Shown here: piece by piece, positions 53,158 to 62,371 of the stretch | Numbering within the stretch: position 1 is the stretch's first letter | How the letters are laid out: every line of letters starts with the position of its first letter | Source of the DNA: Streptosporangium saharense | GTDB taxonomy: Bacteria; Actinomycetota; Actinomycetes; Streptosporangiales; Streptosporangiaceae | DNA: 64,000 nt | Direction of reading: 5' to 3' | Assembly: GCF_014203715.1 (NCBI RefSeq) | Contig: NZ_JACHJP010000009.1 | Location: forward strand, 246,719 to 310,718 | Made by a program: the position numbers and the translations under genes | The notes under the pieces: generated by a model | What the model was told of the DNA's origin: nothing | The model's database searches: none | Seen by the model: only the letters and a program-made list of their open reading frames with translations

Positions 53158-54096
53158 CTACTGCGTGGGCACACTATGGCAGGCGGTTCGGAACTGGACA
53201 ATCCTCTGGCAGGTCTCGACGAGCGCCTCCTCGACCTCGTCCAGCGCCCGCCCCTCCCGCTCGGCCGTGGACAGCGCCGCCGCGGCGAGCTGCACGGTCG
53301 TCGCCTGCGCGGGGAGGTTCAGCCGCTCCCAGGGGTCGCCCACCCCCGTCGCGGATCCACCCGCCGCCCGGTAGGCGTCCAGGAACCGGTGCCAGACGGC
53401 GGGGTCGAGCAGCCCCGCGGCGAACCAGGCGGCGGGCCTGGCCAGGTCCCAGGCCTGGTCGCCGACGCCCAGGTCGTCCACGTCGATGAGGATCCACCCG
53501 TCGCCGGTCCTGACGAGCTGGCCCATGTGCCAGTCGCCGTGGGTGAGCCCGGCCGGTCCCGGGACGTCCTCAAGGTCGGGCAGGCAGGCCAGGGCGCCGC
53601 GGACGGCCCGCGCGGCGGCAGACGGGTTGCCCCGCAGCCTGGCGGCCATGGCGACGACCTTCCCCGGCCCTCCCGCCGCGGGCGGTGGCGGCACCCGCCC
53701 GGCCGGTACGGCGTGCAGCCGGGCCAGCAGCCGCGCGGCCTCCTCCCACGGCGCCGCGTCGGGGTCGGCCGGATCGACCGGGGTCCCCGCGGGCCACACG
53801 GTGACCAGCCTGCCGCCGATCGTCACGACCTCCTCGGTCAGGGGTTCGAGCATGATCCCGCGCAGCGCCGGGTGCGCCACGGTCCGCATCCGCCGCTCCA
53901 GCGGCTCCCGGGGGGCGCCGGGGGCGTGCGCCTTCACCACGACGTCCCCGGCCCGCACGATGAGCACGTCGGGCCTGGTCGGCACGACCTCGGCGGGGGC
54001 GGTGCCGTACCGGGCGGCGAGGTCGCGGATCCCGGCCATGAGATCGTCGCGGGGGCTGTCACAGTGGGGGGCACGGTGGGGGTCGCTGTCGCTCAC
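53158..54096 (-). CDS. Aminoglycoside phosphotransferase-like kinase
   Basis: 312-residue protein of the APH/choline kinase fold. Visible: lysine in DVVVKAHAPG near residue 60, Brenner motif LTHGDWHMGQL (catalytic Asp), and metal-binding aspartates in LIDVDDLGVGDQAWDLA. The family phosphorylates antibiotics, choline or other small molecules; an antibiotic role is not implied here. GTG at 54096 is chosen, with an alternative ATG at 54039. It diverges from the LLM oxidoreductase gene over a short gap. Confidence 0.82.
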   Translation of the reverse strand: MSDSDPHRAPHCDSPRDDLMAGIRDLAARYGTAPAEVVPTRPDVLIVRAGDVVVKAHAPGAPREPLERRMRTVAHPALRGIMLEPLTEEVVTIGGRLVTVWPAGTPVDPADPDAAPWEEAARLLARLHAVPAGRVPPPPAAGGPGKVVAMAARLRGNPSAAARAVRGALACLPDLEDVPGPAGLTHGDWHMGQLVRTGDGWILIDVDDLGVGDQAWDLARPAAWFAAGLLDPAVWHRFLDAYRAAGGSATGVGDPWERLNLPAQATTVQLAAAALSTAEREGRALDEVEEALVETCQRIVQFRTACHSVPTQ

Positions 54097-54140
54097 CCGG
54101 CAAGTGAACCACCGATCGGGGCCCGCGTAGTGTGCTGAAT

Positions 54141-55040
54141 ATGAGGATCGGATTCGCGGTGCCCCTCTCCGGGGCCTGGGCGTCACCGGCCAACATGGTG
54201 CGGATCGCCCGCAGAGCCGAGGAGCTCGGCTATCACGAGGTGTGGACCTTCCAGCGGCTGCTGTACCCGCGGGGGCACGCGATGGGTCCCGTCTACCGCA
54301 GCGTGCACGACCCGGTGGTGACGCTGGCCTACCTGGCCGGGGTGACCGAGCGGGTACGGCTCGGCGTCGCGGTGCTCAACATGCCCTTCGCCTCGCCGCC
54401 GCTGCTGGCCAAGCAGCTCGCCAGCCTGCAGGCGGTCTCCGGGGGGCGGCTGGACGTCGGCCTCGGGCTCGGCTGGATGCCGGAGGAGTTCACGGCCTCC
54501 GGGGTGTCCTTCGAGCGGCGGGGACGGCGCGCCGAGGAGTACGTCCGCCTGCTGCGGCGGCTGTGGTCGGAGGAGACGGTAGAGCACCGGGGCGAGTTCT
54601 ACGAGCTGCCGCCCGTGCACCAGGACCCCAAGCCGCCCACGCAGCCGCCCATCCTGCTCGGCGGCAGCGCCGAGGTCGCGCTGCGGCGGGCCGGACGGCT
54701 CGCGGACGGCTGGATCAGTTCGAGCCGCGAGGACCTGGGCCGCATCGACGAACGAATCTACATTGTAAAGGAGGCGGCTCGCGTCGCGGGCCGGGACACC
54801 GACGCGCTGCGCTTCGTCACCCGGGGAGTCACCCAGGTCAGACCGGCGGGAGCCGCCGGGCGCGCCCCGCTGACCGGCTCGTTCGAGGAGATCCGCCAGG
54901 ACGTGGCCGAGCTCGGCGCCAAGGGCGTCACCGACGTCTTCCATGACCTGAACTTCGACCCGGAGATCGGCTCGCCTGAGGCCGACCCCCGCGAGTCGAT
55001 GCGCAGGGCCGAGGCCGCGCTGGAGGCCCTCGCGCCCTGA
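54141..55040 (+). CDS. LLM class (F420-dependent type) oxidoreductase
   Basis: 299-residue luciferase-like monooxygenase fold protein. Family segments: IGFAVPLSGAWASPANMV at the N-terminus, RVRLGVAVLNMPFASPPLLA, the characteristic LDVGLGLGWMPEEFTASGVS, and ILLGGSAEVALRRAGRLADG. In actinobacteria most such proteins use F420, but some use FMN, and no residue here decides. The ATG at 54141 starts right at the first strand. A SnoaL-like gene follows 24 bases later on the same strand. Confidence 0.87.
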   Translation: MRIGFAVPLSGAWASPANMVRIARRAEELGYHEVWTFQRLLYPRGHAMGPVYRSVHDPVVTLAYLAGVTERVRLGVAVLNMPFASPPLLAKQLASLQAVSGGRLDVGLGLGWMPEEFTASGVSFERRGRRAEEYVRLLRRLWSEETVEHRGEFYELPPVHQDPKPPTQPPILLGGSAEVALRRAGRLADGWISSSREDLGRIDERIYIVKEAARVAGRDTDALRFVTRGVTQVRPAGAAGRAPLTGSFEEIRQDVAELGAKGVTDVFHDLNFDPEIGSPEADPRESMRRAEAALEALAP

Positions 55041-55064
55041 CCCGGTGTTGGGTTGGATGGGGGG

Positions 55065-55478
55065 ATGAGGGAACGGGAGATCGCGGACCGGCTGGAGATC
55101 GGCGACCTGCTCGCCAGATACGCCCACATCCTGGACCGCGGCGACTGGGCGCGCCTCGACCTCGTGTTCACCGCCGACGCGGTGATCGACTACACCGCGG
55201 TCGGCGGTGTCAGGGGCGACCGCGAGGAGGCCAGGCGGTGGCTGGCCGAGACGCTGTCGCCCTGGCCGGGACGCCACCACCTGATCGGCCTGCCGGTCGT
55301 CAGGTTCGAGGGCGACGAGGCCGAGGTCACCGCCCCCTACACCGGAACGCTCATCCCCCGGGGGAGCGCGGGGCTCGTCCGAGGCGGCGGCTGGCTCCAC
55401 CACCGCATGGTCCGCACGCCGTACGGCTGGCGCAGCGGGGAACTGGTCGAGGAGCGGGCGTGGCGGGTGCCGGACTGA
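55065..55478 (+). CDS. SnoaL/NTF2-like protein
   Basis: 137-residue alpha+beta barrel protein. The typical N-terminal pattern is IADRLEIGDLLARYAHILDR followed by GDWARLDLVFTADAVIDYTA. Folds of this family bind small hydrophobic molecules or act as isomerases/dehydratases; catalytic residues cannot be assigned. The ATG directly follows GGGGGG. Downstream of an LLM oxidoreductase it may share a transcript and a pathway, an inference from position only. Confidence 0.8.
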   Translation: MREREIADRLEIGDLLARYAHILDRGDWARLDLVFTADAVIDYTAVGGVRGDREEARRWLAETLSPWPGRHHLIGLPVVRFEGDEAEVTAPYTGTLIPRGSAGLVRGGGWLHHRMVRTPYGWRSGELVEERAWRVPD

Positions 55479-55565
55479 CGGGGGCGGGCGGCATGCGCCG
55501 TATGCCGGACCTGTCATCCTTGATTGCGTGATGTCGTATCTATCGGGCCGTAACACGGGGGAACG

Positions 55566-56357
55566 GTGAAAGAAAGCAAGCCGATCGAGTGCTGGCTGTC
55601 GGACATGGACGGGGTCCTCGTCCACGAGGGCCACCCCGTCCCCGGCGCGGACGAGTTCGTCCGCCGCCTGCACCAGTCGGGCAGGCGTTTCCTCGTGCTC
55701 ACGAACAACTCCATCTACACCCCCCGCGACCTGTCCGTACGGCTGCGCGCCGTCGGCCTGGAGATCCCCCCGGAGTCGATCTGGACCTCCGCGCTGGCCA
55801 CGGCACGGTTCCTGGACACCCAGCGCCCCGGCGGGTCGGCCTACGTGATCGGTGAGGCGGGGCTGACCACCGCCCTGCACGAGGCCGGTTACGTGCTGAC
55901 CGACATCGACCCCGACTACGTGGTGCTCGGCGAGACCCGCACCTACAGCTTCACCCAGATCACCAGGGCCATCCGGCTCATCGAGGCCGGTGCCCGCTTC
56001 ATCGCGACCAACCCCGACCCGGTCGGCCCGTCGAGCGAGGGCTCGCTGCCCGCGTGCGGCGCGGTCGCGGCGATGATCACCAAGGCGACCGGCGTGCAGC
56101 CGTACTTCGTGGGCAAGCCCAACCCGATGATGATGCGCAGCGCGCTGCGGGCCATCGAGGGCCACAGCGAGACCACGGCCATGATCGGCGACCGGATGGA
56201 CACCGACATCGTCTCCGGCATGGAGGCCGGGCTGCACACGATCCTGGTGCTCACCGGCGTCACGACGAAGGACGAGATCGAGCGCTACCCCTTCCGTCCG
56301 TCCCAGGTGGCCAACTCGGTCGCCGACCTGATCGACCTGATCGACGCCGACGTCTGA
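55566..56357 (+). CDS. HAD-IIA family phosphatase (NagD-like)
   Basis: 263-residue HAD hydrolase. Motif I is [14 protein letters not shown] with the nucleophile Asp, motif II TNNS, motif III lysine in GKPNPMMM, and motif [15 protein letters not shown]2a cap lies between motifs II and III. NagD-type enzymes dephosphorylate nucleotides and sugar phosphates. GTG start with GGGGGAAC upstream. Monocistronic by layout, as the next gene converges. Confidence 0.92.
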   Translation: MKESKPIECWLSDMDGVLVHEGHPVPGADEFVRRLHQSGRRFLVLTNNSIYTPRDLSVRLRAVGLEIPPESIWTSALATARFLDTQRPGGSAYVIGEAGLTTALHEAGYVLTDIDPDYVVLGETRTYSFTQITRAIRLIEAGARFIATNPDPVGPSSEGSLPACGAVAAMITKATGVQPYFVGKPNPMMMRSALRAIEGHSETTAMIGDRMDTDIVSGMEAGLHTILVLTGVTTKDEIERYPFRPSQVANSVADLIDLIDADV

Positions 56358-56369
56358 CACGTCCCCCTG

Positions 56370-57401
56370 TCAGCGCGACGCTCCCCCGGGCGCGGGGGAG
56401 CGGACGGTCGGCGAGTCGGCGTCCTGGACGAGCAGGCGCGGCGCGCCCGCGCCGAGCGGCACCACCCAGACGTCGGCGGCGCGCCCACCCGCGCCCCCCT
56501 TCGGCACCGCGTACATCACGTGGCCGTCGTCGAGCCACGCGGCCTGGTCGTCCACGCTGCGGGTCTCCGCGAGCGGGGTCTCGGCGCCGGTCGCGAGGTC
56601 GAGGACGTGGAAGCGCCAGACGTCGGTGTTGAGCCCGGTCCGCTTCTTGTAGACCAGGTGCCCGCCGTCCGGCGACAGGGAGGGGCACTCGGCGTTCTCG
56701 CGCAGCGCGGTGAGGGTGCGCCGCCCGATGTCGCCCTCGACGAGGTATCTGCGGTCCTGGGTGGCCACGGTGGCGAAGAACCTCTCCCCGCCGGGGACGA
56801 ACGTCACGCCCCACACGTTGCGGTCCACGTTCTCGTTGGGCCGCCCGTTCAGCAGGAACGTGAACCGTTCGACGTCGCCGACCGGGTCGCCGCCGACCCT
56901 GCCGATGACGGTCTCGGTGGAGAAGCCGTCGGAGAGGTAGGAGTGCCCGGTCACGAAGGTCGTCGTCGCGTAGTAGCGGCCGTCCTCGGAGACCCGGGCC
57001 CGGCTCGGTATCCCGTTGACCGGGGCCTCCCCGCTCGGCCTGAGCCGCTCGTCCAGCAGGGTCGCGGCGAAGGGCTGGAGCGGGTCGCGCGTCTGGCGCA
57101 GGCAGAGGCCGCCCGCCGGGGAGGCAGCCGTCCGCTCGCAGCGGGTCGGCAGGACGACGCGCTCCCGCCGTAGGTCGTCGGCGGGCAGCACCGCGAGGTG
57201 GCCGAACGTGGGGCTGGGCCGCAGCGACCGGAACACGAGCTGCCGCCCCTCCGGCAGCTCGACGTCTCCCTCGGCACCGGTGGCGCCGGTGCGCAGCACC
57301 GAGAGGGTGACGTAGCCGACGGCCACCAGGGCGACGAGGACCGCGACCACCGTGACGATCCTGTCGCGCCTGTCGCGCCCGCGTGGGGCTGGCTGGGTCA
57401 T
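56370..57401 (-). CDS. Membrane-anchored TolB/beta-propeller-like protein
   Basis: 343-residue protein: one N-terminal helix (RIVTVVAVLVALVAVGYVTL) after a basic head, then an extracellular domain with WD40/TolB-like beta-propeller repeats (ARVSEDGRYYATTTFV, NVWGVTFVPGGERFFATVAT, CPSLSPDGGHLVYKKRTG, ADVWVVPLGAGAPRLLV). Two cysteines (TRCERTA and GGLCLRQ) may pair. The function is unknown. The ATG overlaps the stop of the MFS transporter by 4 bp, so the two are co-translated and may form a unit. Confidence 0.8.
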   Translation of the reverse strand: MTQPAPRGRDRRDRIVTVVAVLVALVAVGYVTLSVLRTGATGAEGDVELPEGRQLVFRSLRPSPTFGHLAVLPADDLRRERVVLPTRCERTAASPAGGLCLRQTRDPLQPFAATLLDERLRPSGEAPVNGIPSRARVSEDGRYYATTTFVTGHSYLSDGFSTETVIGRVGGDPVGDVERFTFLLNGRPNENVDRNVWGVTFVPGGERFFATVATQDRRYLVEGDIGRRTLTALRENAECPSLSPDGGHLVYKKRTGLNTDVWRFHVLDLATGAETPLAETRSVDDQAAWLDDGHVMYAVPKGGAGGRAADVWVVPLGAGAPRLLVQDADSPTVRSPAPGGASR

Positions 57402-58612
57402 CGGCTCTCCGTCCGGGGGTCGCGGGCGCGGGTGATCATCGGTACGGCGGTGAGCAGGGCGGCGGTGAGGGCGGCGGCGAAGATCCATACGGCGGCCGCG
57501 CCCTCGGTGACCGTCCAGACCGCGCCGAAGGCCACGGCGCCGAGGGCACGCCCGCCCGCCACCGCCGCCTGGACGACGGAGATCCCGGTCGCCGTCAGCT
57601 CGGCGGGCAGCATCGGCGTGGCCGCCGCGGGCAGCACGCCGTCGGTCGCCGCGTAGTAGGCGCCGAGGAACGTCAGGCACAGCACGGCCCCCAGGAATCC
57701 GCCGACCAGGATCGCGGTGAGGTAGGCGCACAGCAGCAGGCCGTACCCGGCGGTGAAGACGCGGTTCCTGCCGTGGCGGTCGGACAGGCGGCCGAACGGC
57801 ACGGCCAGGGCGAGGTAGACCAGGCTCGTGCCGACGAACAGCAGCGGGAACCAGCGGGTCGTGACCGACTCGCCGTTCAGCAGGACGAGATAGAGGAAAC
57901 CATCGCCGATGGTCGCGGCGGACAGTACGGCACAGGCGCACAGCAGCCGCAGGAACCCGCCGATCCGCAGCAGCGCCACGACGTCCCGGGGCGAGACGGG
58001 CCTGTCCGGAACCGGAGTCCGCTCGGGCACGCGTTGGAGGAACAGCAGCACGCCCAGGACCGCGGCGCAGAACGAGACCACGAAGACCATGTCGAAGTCG
58101 CCCGGCGCGAGCGCGAGCAGCCCGAACGCGACGACGGGACCGAGCAGCGCGCCCGTCGCGTCGAGGGCCCGGTGCACGCCGAAGGACCTGCCGAGTCTGT
58201 CCCGGGGAGCCGCCGTGGCGATGAGCAGGTCACGCGGCGCGGTCCGCAGCCCCTTGCCCGCCCGATCGACCGCGACCGCCGCCGACAGCGCCCCAGCGCC
58301 CGCCACGGGCAGCAGCATCAGCTTGGCGGCGGCCCCGAGGGCGTATCCCGCTCCCGCGACGAGCTTGGGACGGCGCAGCCGGTCGGCGAAGAAGCCGCCG
58401 AGCAGCCGCACCAGGACGGTCGCGCCCTGGTAGAGGCCGTCCAGCATGCCGTACGCCAGGGGAGTGAGCCCCAGGGCGAGCGTCGCGAACAGCGGCAGGA
58501 TGGCCGTCACCATCTCCGAGGAGATGTCGGTGACCAGGCTCACCAGGCCGAGGACGACGACGACCCGGGGTACCGGCGCACCGCGTGGGATGTCGCGGAC
58601 CGAGACGTACAC
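57398..58612 (-). CDS. MFS transporter
   Basis: 404-residue membrane protein with about 12 helices. The MFS loop 2-3 motif reads GGFFADRLRRPK near residue 75, and a second one, GRLSDRHGRNRV, follows at about 277. A GRSFGVHRALDATGALLGPV segment is typical of the MFS group found near dimethylformamidase-like and cell-wall genes. GTG start one base after the stop of the DMF-ase-like gene and overlapping the beta-propeller gene at its end, hence an operon of three. Confidence 0.9.
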   Translation of the reverse strand: MYVSVRDIPRGAPVPRVVVVLGLVSLVTDISSEMVTAILPLFATLALGLTPLAYGMLDGLYQGATVLVRLLGGFFADRLRRPKLVAGAGYALGAAAKLMLLPVAGAGALSAAVAVDRAGKGLRTAPRDLLIATAAPRDRLGRSFGVHRALDATGALLGPVVAFGLLALAPGDFDMVFVVSFCAAVLGVLLFLQRVPERTPVPDRPVSPRDVVALLRIGGFLRLLCACAVLSAATIGDGFLYLVLLNGESVTTRWFPLLFVGTSLVYLALAVPFGRLSDRHGRNRVFTAGYGLLLCAYLTAILVGGFLGAVLCLTFLGAYYAATDGVLPAAATPMLPAELTATGISVVQAAVAGGRALGAVAFGAVWTVTEGAAAVWIFAAALTAALLTAVPMITRARDPRTESR

Positions 58613-58613
58613 G

Positions 58614-61058
58614 TCAGTCGGTGCCCGGGAGCGGTCCGTCGGTGGCGAAGGCGTCCAGGACGTTGCCGGTGATGGTCGCGATGTCGTTGTCGTAGTGGTT
58701 GTAGAACAGGCTGCCCGCCCAGGAGATCGAACTGGCGGAGAAGACGGCGCCGCCCTTCGGGTAGAAGGTCAGGGCCACGTCGCCGCGGACCAGCCAGTTG
58801 ACGGTGCCGCCCTCCATGAGGTTGGCGGTGTTGTTCTCCTCCTTGACGAACATGTACTCGTCGCCGAACCCGGTGCCGGAGCCCAGGACGACGGTGTTGT
58901 CCGCGGTGCCGAGGGCGTAGTCGGCGCGGTCGAGCTCCTCGCCCATGGGTCCGCCCCGGCTCTGCAGCGAGTCGAAGTCGCCGATGGGGCCGGTGGCCTT
59001 CACCCCGTCGAAGACCCAGGCGGCCCTGGGGTCGTGGCTCTCCGGTGAGCGGTCGAGGGGGCGGCTGTACAGGCCGGTCCCCAGGCGGGAACCGAAGCCC
59101 TGGGCGGTGAAACCCACCCCGACGAGCTGCTGCGGGGGTCTGCCACGGAAGCGCCACAGGCCGCCGAACTCGCCGGTGGTGCTGTGGTAGTACTCGCCGG
59201 GGGCGCTCTGCCAGGCCTCGGTGCCGTCGTGGCGGCGCAGCTCGGTGTAGGTGCCGGTGCGGTCGAGCGGGGTGACCCAGTAGAAGCCGTTGCCGCCCAG
59301 GTACATCAACCGGCCGCCGTCGTTCAGCCAGCCCTGCAGGGCGTCGAGCATGGGCTCGGAGGTGTACTCGGGGTGGCTGCCGGTGATGACGACCTGATAG
59401 CCGTCCAGCAGCTTCCTGCCCTCCCGGTGCAGGTCGTGGTCGGTGATGTAGTCCACGGTGTGGCCGGTCGACTCAAGCCAGTCGGTGATGTGGGTGTCCG
59501 CCTCGAACTGCCACGGCCTGCCCTCACCCCTGGGGCCGGTGGAGAGCGGGCGCAGGTTGGTGATGGGCCGCAGGTGGGAGGAGTAGACCACGCCGCTGCC
59601 GTCACTGTGCCGGGAGTACTGGCTCATCCCGCTCACCAGGCCGCCCGTCATGCCGTAGGCCAGATAGCTGAAGGTCGGCACCAGCAGCGCGACCCTGGAG
59701 GTCGGTTTCTTTGGGCGAACCACGAAGGTGGCGTGGTAGACACGTCCGTCCGCCTCAAGCTTGGCCGCGTAGACGCCGCTGCGGGCGTCGGCGGGCACCT
59801 TCCAGGTGAAGGCGGACTCCCAGGCGGCGTCGCCCAGGTCGTCGTCGTGGAAGTACAGCGCCCCGTACTGCCCTGGAGCCCGGGTGAAGTTCTGCTCGTC
59901 GGCCTGCCAGTCGTGCCCGGTGACGGCGCGGACCGGCAGGTTGACCGTACGGCCCCGCAGCCGGTTGGGGGAGACGTCCACGACCTGGTCGGTGTCCATC
60001 TTCTGGGAGAAGTCGAGGGCCACGGCCGCCCTGCCGACCGGCCCGCCGCGCCGCAGGGCCTCGACCTCCCGCTCGTCCAGCGCCCTGCCGTACACCCGGG
60101 GAGCGTCGATCTTGCCGTTGTAGAACCCGGTCGGCCGGTTCCCGTCGCCCTGGTAGGCGGCAACCAGCAGCGGGGCCGTGGTGTTGCGCAGCCCCCTGGC
60201 CTCGATCGTGCGGGTCACGACGGTCTGGGAGTCGTTGGGGTGGCCGGTCAGCGGATACTGGTACAGCCTCACCTTCCCGGTCCCGGCGTCGTAGGAGACC
60301 GCCGCGAAGCACCACCCGGAGGAGTTGACGTGCTGGGGCCGTACGGCACCGCCCGGCTCGACACCGCGCAGCGCCGGGGCCCACGGCTTGAGCTTCACAC
60401 CGGTGCTCACCGTGTGGGCACGGCCCGAGCGGTCGGTCAGCCGCAGACCGAGGCCGCCGTCCCGGTCCACGAACATGCCGTAGCCCGTCTGGTCCTTTTC
60501 CGACCACTTGGTCACGACGCCCTGCGCGGCCCCGGTGCCGACCGGGGTCCTGCGGTAGGCGATGGGGTTGAGGTCGGAGCCGGGGACGGTGGTCGGCGCG
60601 ATCCACGCGGTGATGGTGAAGCTTCCCTCGGGGCGAAGGGCGGCGCCGTCGGGGACGGTCACGTACGAGCCGACGGGGAGCGTCTGGTACCGGCCGGGAT
60701 ACTCCTTGTTGACGGCCGAGGCGATGACCTGCTCCTTGAGGCCGGGTCCGCGCGGGTCGGCGTCGCCGTGCGGCACCCGTACCATCGTCGCCCTGAAGGT
60801 GGGGCTCTTCGTGCTCACCATGAACTTCACGGACTCGCCGGGCTGGACGCTCAGCCGGTCGGGGTAGCCGCTGACGCCCAGCGCGTCCAGCGCCTCCTGG
60901 GGTGTCGCCGGATCGACGGGAAGCGGAAGCGGATCGACCAGCGGAGTCCTGGGCCACGCCGCGGCCCCCACCCCCGTGGCCAGCGGCCCTGAACCGCCGA
61001 TCGCGACGGCCAACGCCGTGACCACCAGTGCCGTTCTCACCCGTCCGCGCGCGCTCAC
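58614..61058 (-). CDS. Secreted N,N-dimethylformamidase beta-subunit-like protein
   Basis: 814-residue protein. A signal peptide (RVRTALVVTALAVAIGGSGP, cut near GVGAAA) is followed by an N-terminal beta-sandwich, a LamG-like domain (FTITAWIAPTTVPGSD and DAPRVYGRALDEREVE) and a C-terminal glutamine-amidotransferase-like region (VALLVPTFSYLAYG, GSHPEYTSEPMLDALQGWLN, GGRLMYLGGNGFYWV). This order matches the large subunit of N,N-dimethylformamidase, where two Tyr and one Glu bind iron. Candidate residues exist, but I cannot assign them with certainty. Unlike characterised enzymes it carries an export signal and no small-subunit gene is adjacent. GTG start after AAAGG. Confidence 0.78.
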   Translation of the reverse strand: MSARGRVRTALVVTALAVAIGGSGPLATGVGAAAWPRTPLVDPLPLPVDPATPQEALDALGVSGYPDRLSVQPGESVKFMVSTKSPTFRATMVRVPHGDADPRGPGLKEQVIASAVNKEYPGRYQTLPVGSYVTVPDGAALRPEGSFTITAWIAPTTVPGSDLNPIAYRRTPVGTGAAQGVVTKWSEKDQTGYGMFVDRDGGLGLRLTDRSGRAHTVSTGVKLKPWAPALRGVEPGGAVRPQHVNSSGWCFAAVSYDAGTGKVRLYQYPLTGHPNDSQTVVTRTIEARGLRNTTAPLLVAAYQGDGNRPTGFYNGKIDAPRVYGRALDEREVEALRRGGPVGRAAVALDFSQKMDTDQVVDVSPNRLRGRTVNLPVRAVTGHDWQADEQNFTRAPGQYGALYFHDDDLGDAAWESAFTWKVPADARSGVYAAKLEADGRVYHATFVVRPKKPTSRVALLVPTFSYLAYGMTGGLVSGMSQYSRHSDGSGVVYSSHLRPITNLRPLSTGPRGEGRPWQFEADTHITDWLESTGHTVDYITDHDLHREGRKLLDGYQVVITGSHPEYTSEPMLDALQGWLNDGGRLMYLGGNGFYWVTPLDRTGTYTELRRHDGTEAWQSAPGEYYHSTTGEFGGLWRFRGRPPQQLVGVGFTAQGFGSRLGTGLYSRPLDRSPESHDPRAAWVFDGVKATGPIGDFDSLQSRGGPMGEELDRADYALGTADNTVVLGSGTGFGDEYMFVKEENNTANLMEGGTVNWLVRGDVALTFYPKGGAVFSASSISWAGSLFYNHYDNDIATITGNVLDAFATDGPLPGTD

Positions 61059-61224
61059 TCGCTCACCTTTCTGCCGGCCCTGGAACCATGGCCACCCGGG
61101 AGACGGCATGCCGGATCATCGGCGCGCATGCGATGTCTGCTCTTACCGAAGGTGTCGCTTCAAGTTAGAATAAAGGGTAAGAACGTGCCATAGGCGTATG
61201 TATCGGCCCGCTGTCCGATAACGG

Positions 61225-61698
61225 TCAGCGCAGGGTGGTGGCCAGATGTTTGGCCAGGCCCTCTGAGGCGGCCCGCACCATCTCCAGCACCTCGGTGAAG
61301 CCCGCCCTGCCGCCGTAGTAGGGGTCGGGCACCTCGGCGTCCCGGGGCGCCGCCGGATCGAAGGAACGCAGCAGCCGCACATCGGCCCCGGCCGGGGCCA
61401 GACGGCGCAGCACCCGCAGGTTGTCGACGTCCATCGCCAGCACCAGGTCCACCTCGCCGAACCAGCTCGCCAGGAACTGCCTCGCCCGGTGCGCCGAACC
61501 GTCGTAGCCGTACTCGGTCAGCACCGCGGAGGCCCGCCGGTCCATCGGGTCACCCTGGTGCCAGCCGCCCGTCCCCGCGCTGTCGACAACCACCAGGTCG
61601 CCGAGCCCGTGGTCGGCCAGGGTCTTCCTCAGGACGACCTCGGCCATGGGGGAGCGGCAGATGTTACCCAGGCACACCAGGCAGACGCGATAACTCAT
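61225..61698 (-). CDS. Low-molecular-weight protein-tyrosine phosphatase
   Basis: 157-residue phosphatase. The P-loop C-L-G-N-I-C-R-S (CX5R) is at about residues 9-16 and the catalytic acid loop DPYYGG is near 125. Family length is normal. It removes phosphate from tyrosine residues, often of exopolysaccharide or protein kinases. The ATG at 61698 gives the canonical N-terminus; an upstream ATG at 61710 adds four residues. It diverges from the ECF sigma gene. Confidence 0.92.
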   Translation of the reverse strand: MSYRVCLVCLGNICRSPMAEVVLRKTLADHGLGDLVVVDSAGTGGWHQGDPMDRRASAVLTEYGYDGSAHRARQFLASWFGEVDLVLAMDVDNLRVLRRLAPAGADVRLLRSFDPAAPRDAEVPDPYYGGRAGFTEVLEMVRAASEGLAKHLATTLR

Positions 61699-61822
61699 GC
61701 CCTCCAGCATGCCGCCCGCCCGTCCCCCCGGCGCGGGCGCCCCCGGTTTGCAGGAAATGGTGAGGCTTCGCCGTACATAGACGGAAATGTTGGGATAGGG
61801 CAGCTATGCGAGGAGACCGCCC

Positions 61823-62371
61823 GTGGATGACGAACGGACGGTCAGGTTCGAGACCGTCTACCGGGAGACATACAGCCGGATCACCGCCTACGCCGTACGG
61901 CGCTGCGGCTCACCGCAGGACGCGGCGGACGTGGTCGCGGAGACCTTCACCGTCGCCTGGCGGCGCATCGAGGAGGTCCCACCCGGCCACGAGGCCCTCC
62001 TGTGGCTGTACGGCGTGGCCCGCAGGGTGCTGGCCAACCACCGCAGGGGAGAGGAACGCCGCCAGACCCGCAACGCCGAACTCGACGCCGAGCTGGCCGA
62101 CCTCTACGGAACCTCCCCCGACAGCGGGGTCGAACTGACGGCCATCGCCCAGGTGTTCCGCACCCTGTCCGGCGACGACCGGGAGCTGCTGTCGCTGGTC
62201 GCCTGGGAGGGCCTGGACCGCGAGGAGATCGCCACGACACTCAGCCTGTCGCGCAACGCCGTACGCATCAGGCTCCATCGCGCCCGCAGGCGCTTCGCCC
62301 GCGCGCTCGCCGAGGCGGACGTCCGGTTCACGGCGGAAAGCCGGTTGGTCCCGGTAGAGAGGTCACTGTGA
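61823..62371 (+). CDS. RNA polymerase ECF-type sigma factor
   Basis: 182-residue sigma factor. Region 2 (FETVYRETYSRITAYAVRRC, DAADVVAETFTVAWRRIEEV) and region 4 (LSLVAWEGLDREEIATTLSL, SRNAVRIRLHRARRRFARAL) are both clear. It lacks region 3. The downstream gene overlaps its stop and encodes a membrane protein with a short cytosolic head, a plausible anti-sigma or sensor partner. Starts with GTG after GAGGAGAC. Its target promoters are not apparent in the window. Confidence 0.9.
   Translation: MDDERTVRFETVYRETYSRITAYAVRRCGSPQDAADVVAETFTVAWRRIEEVPPGHEALLWLYGVARRVLANHRRGEERRQTRNAELDAELADLYGTSPDSGVELTAIAQVFRTLSGDDRELLSLVAWEGLDREEIATTLSLSRNAVRIRLHRARRRFARALAEADVRFTAESRLVPVERSL

Noticed and set aside
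61176..61190. Sigma-54-like GG/GC promoter on the minus strand upstream of the dimethylformamidase-like gene
   Set aside because: The -12 element is only partly matched, and actinobacteria of this type lack sigma-54.
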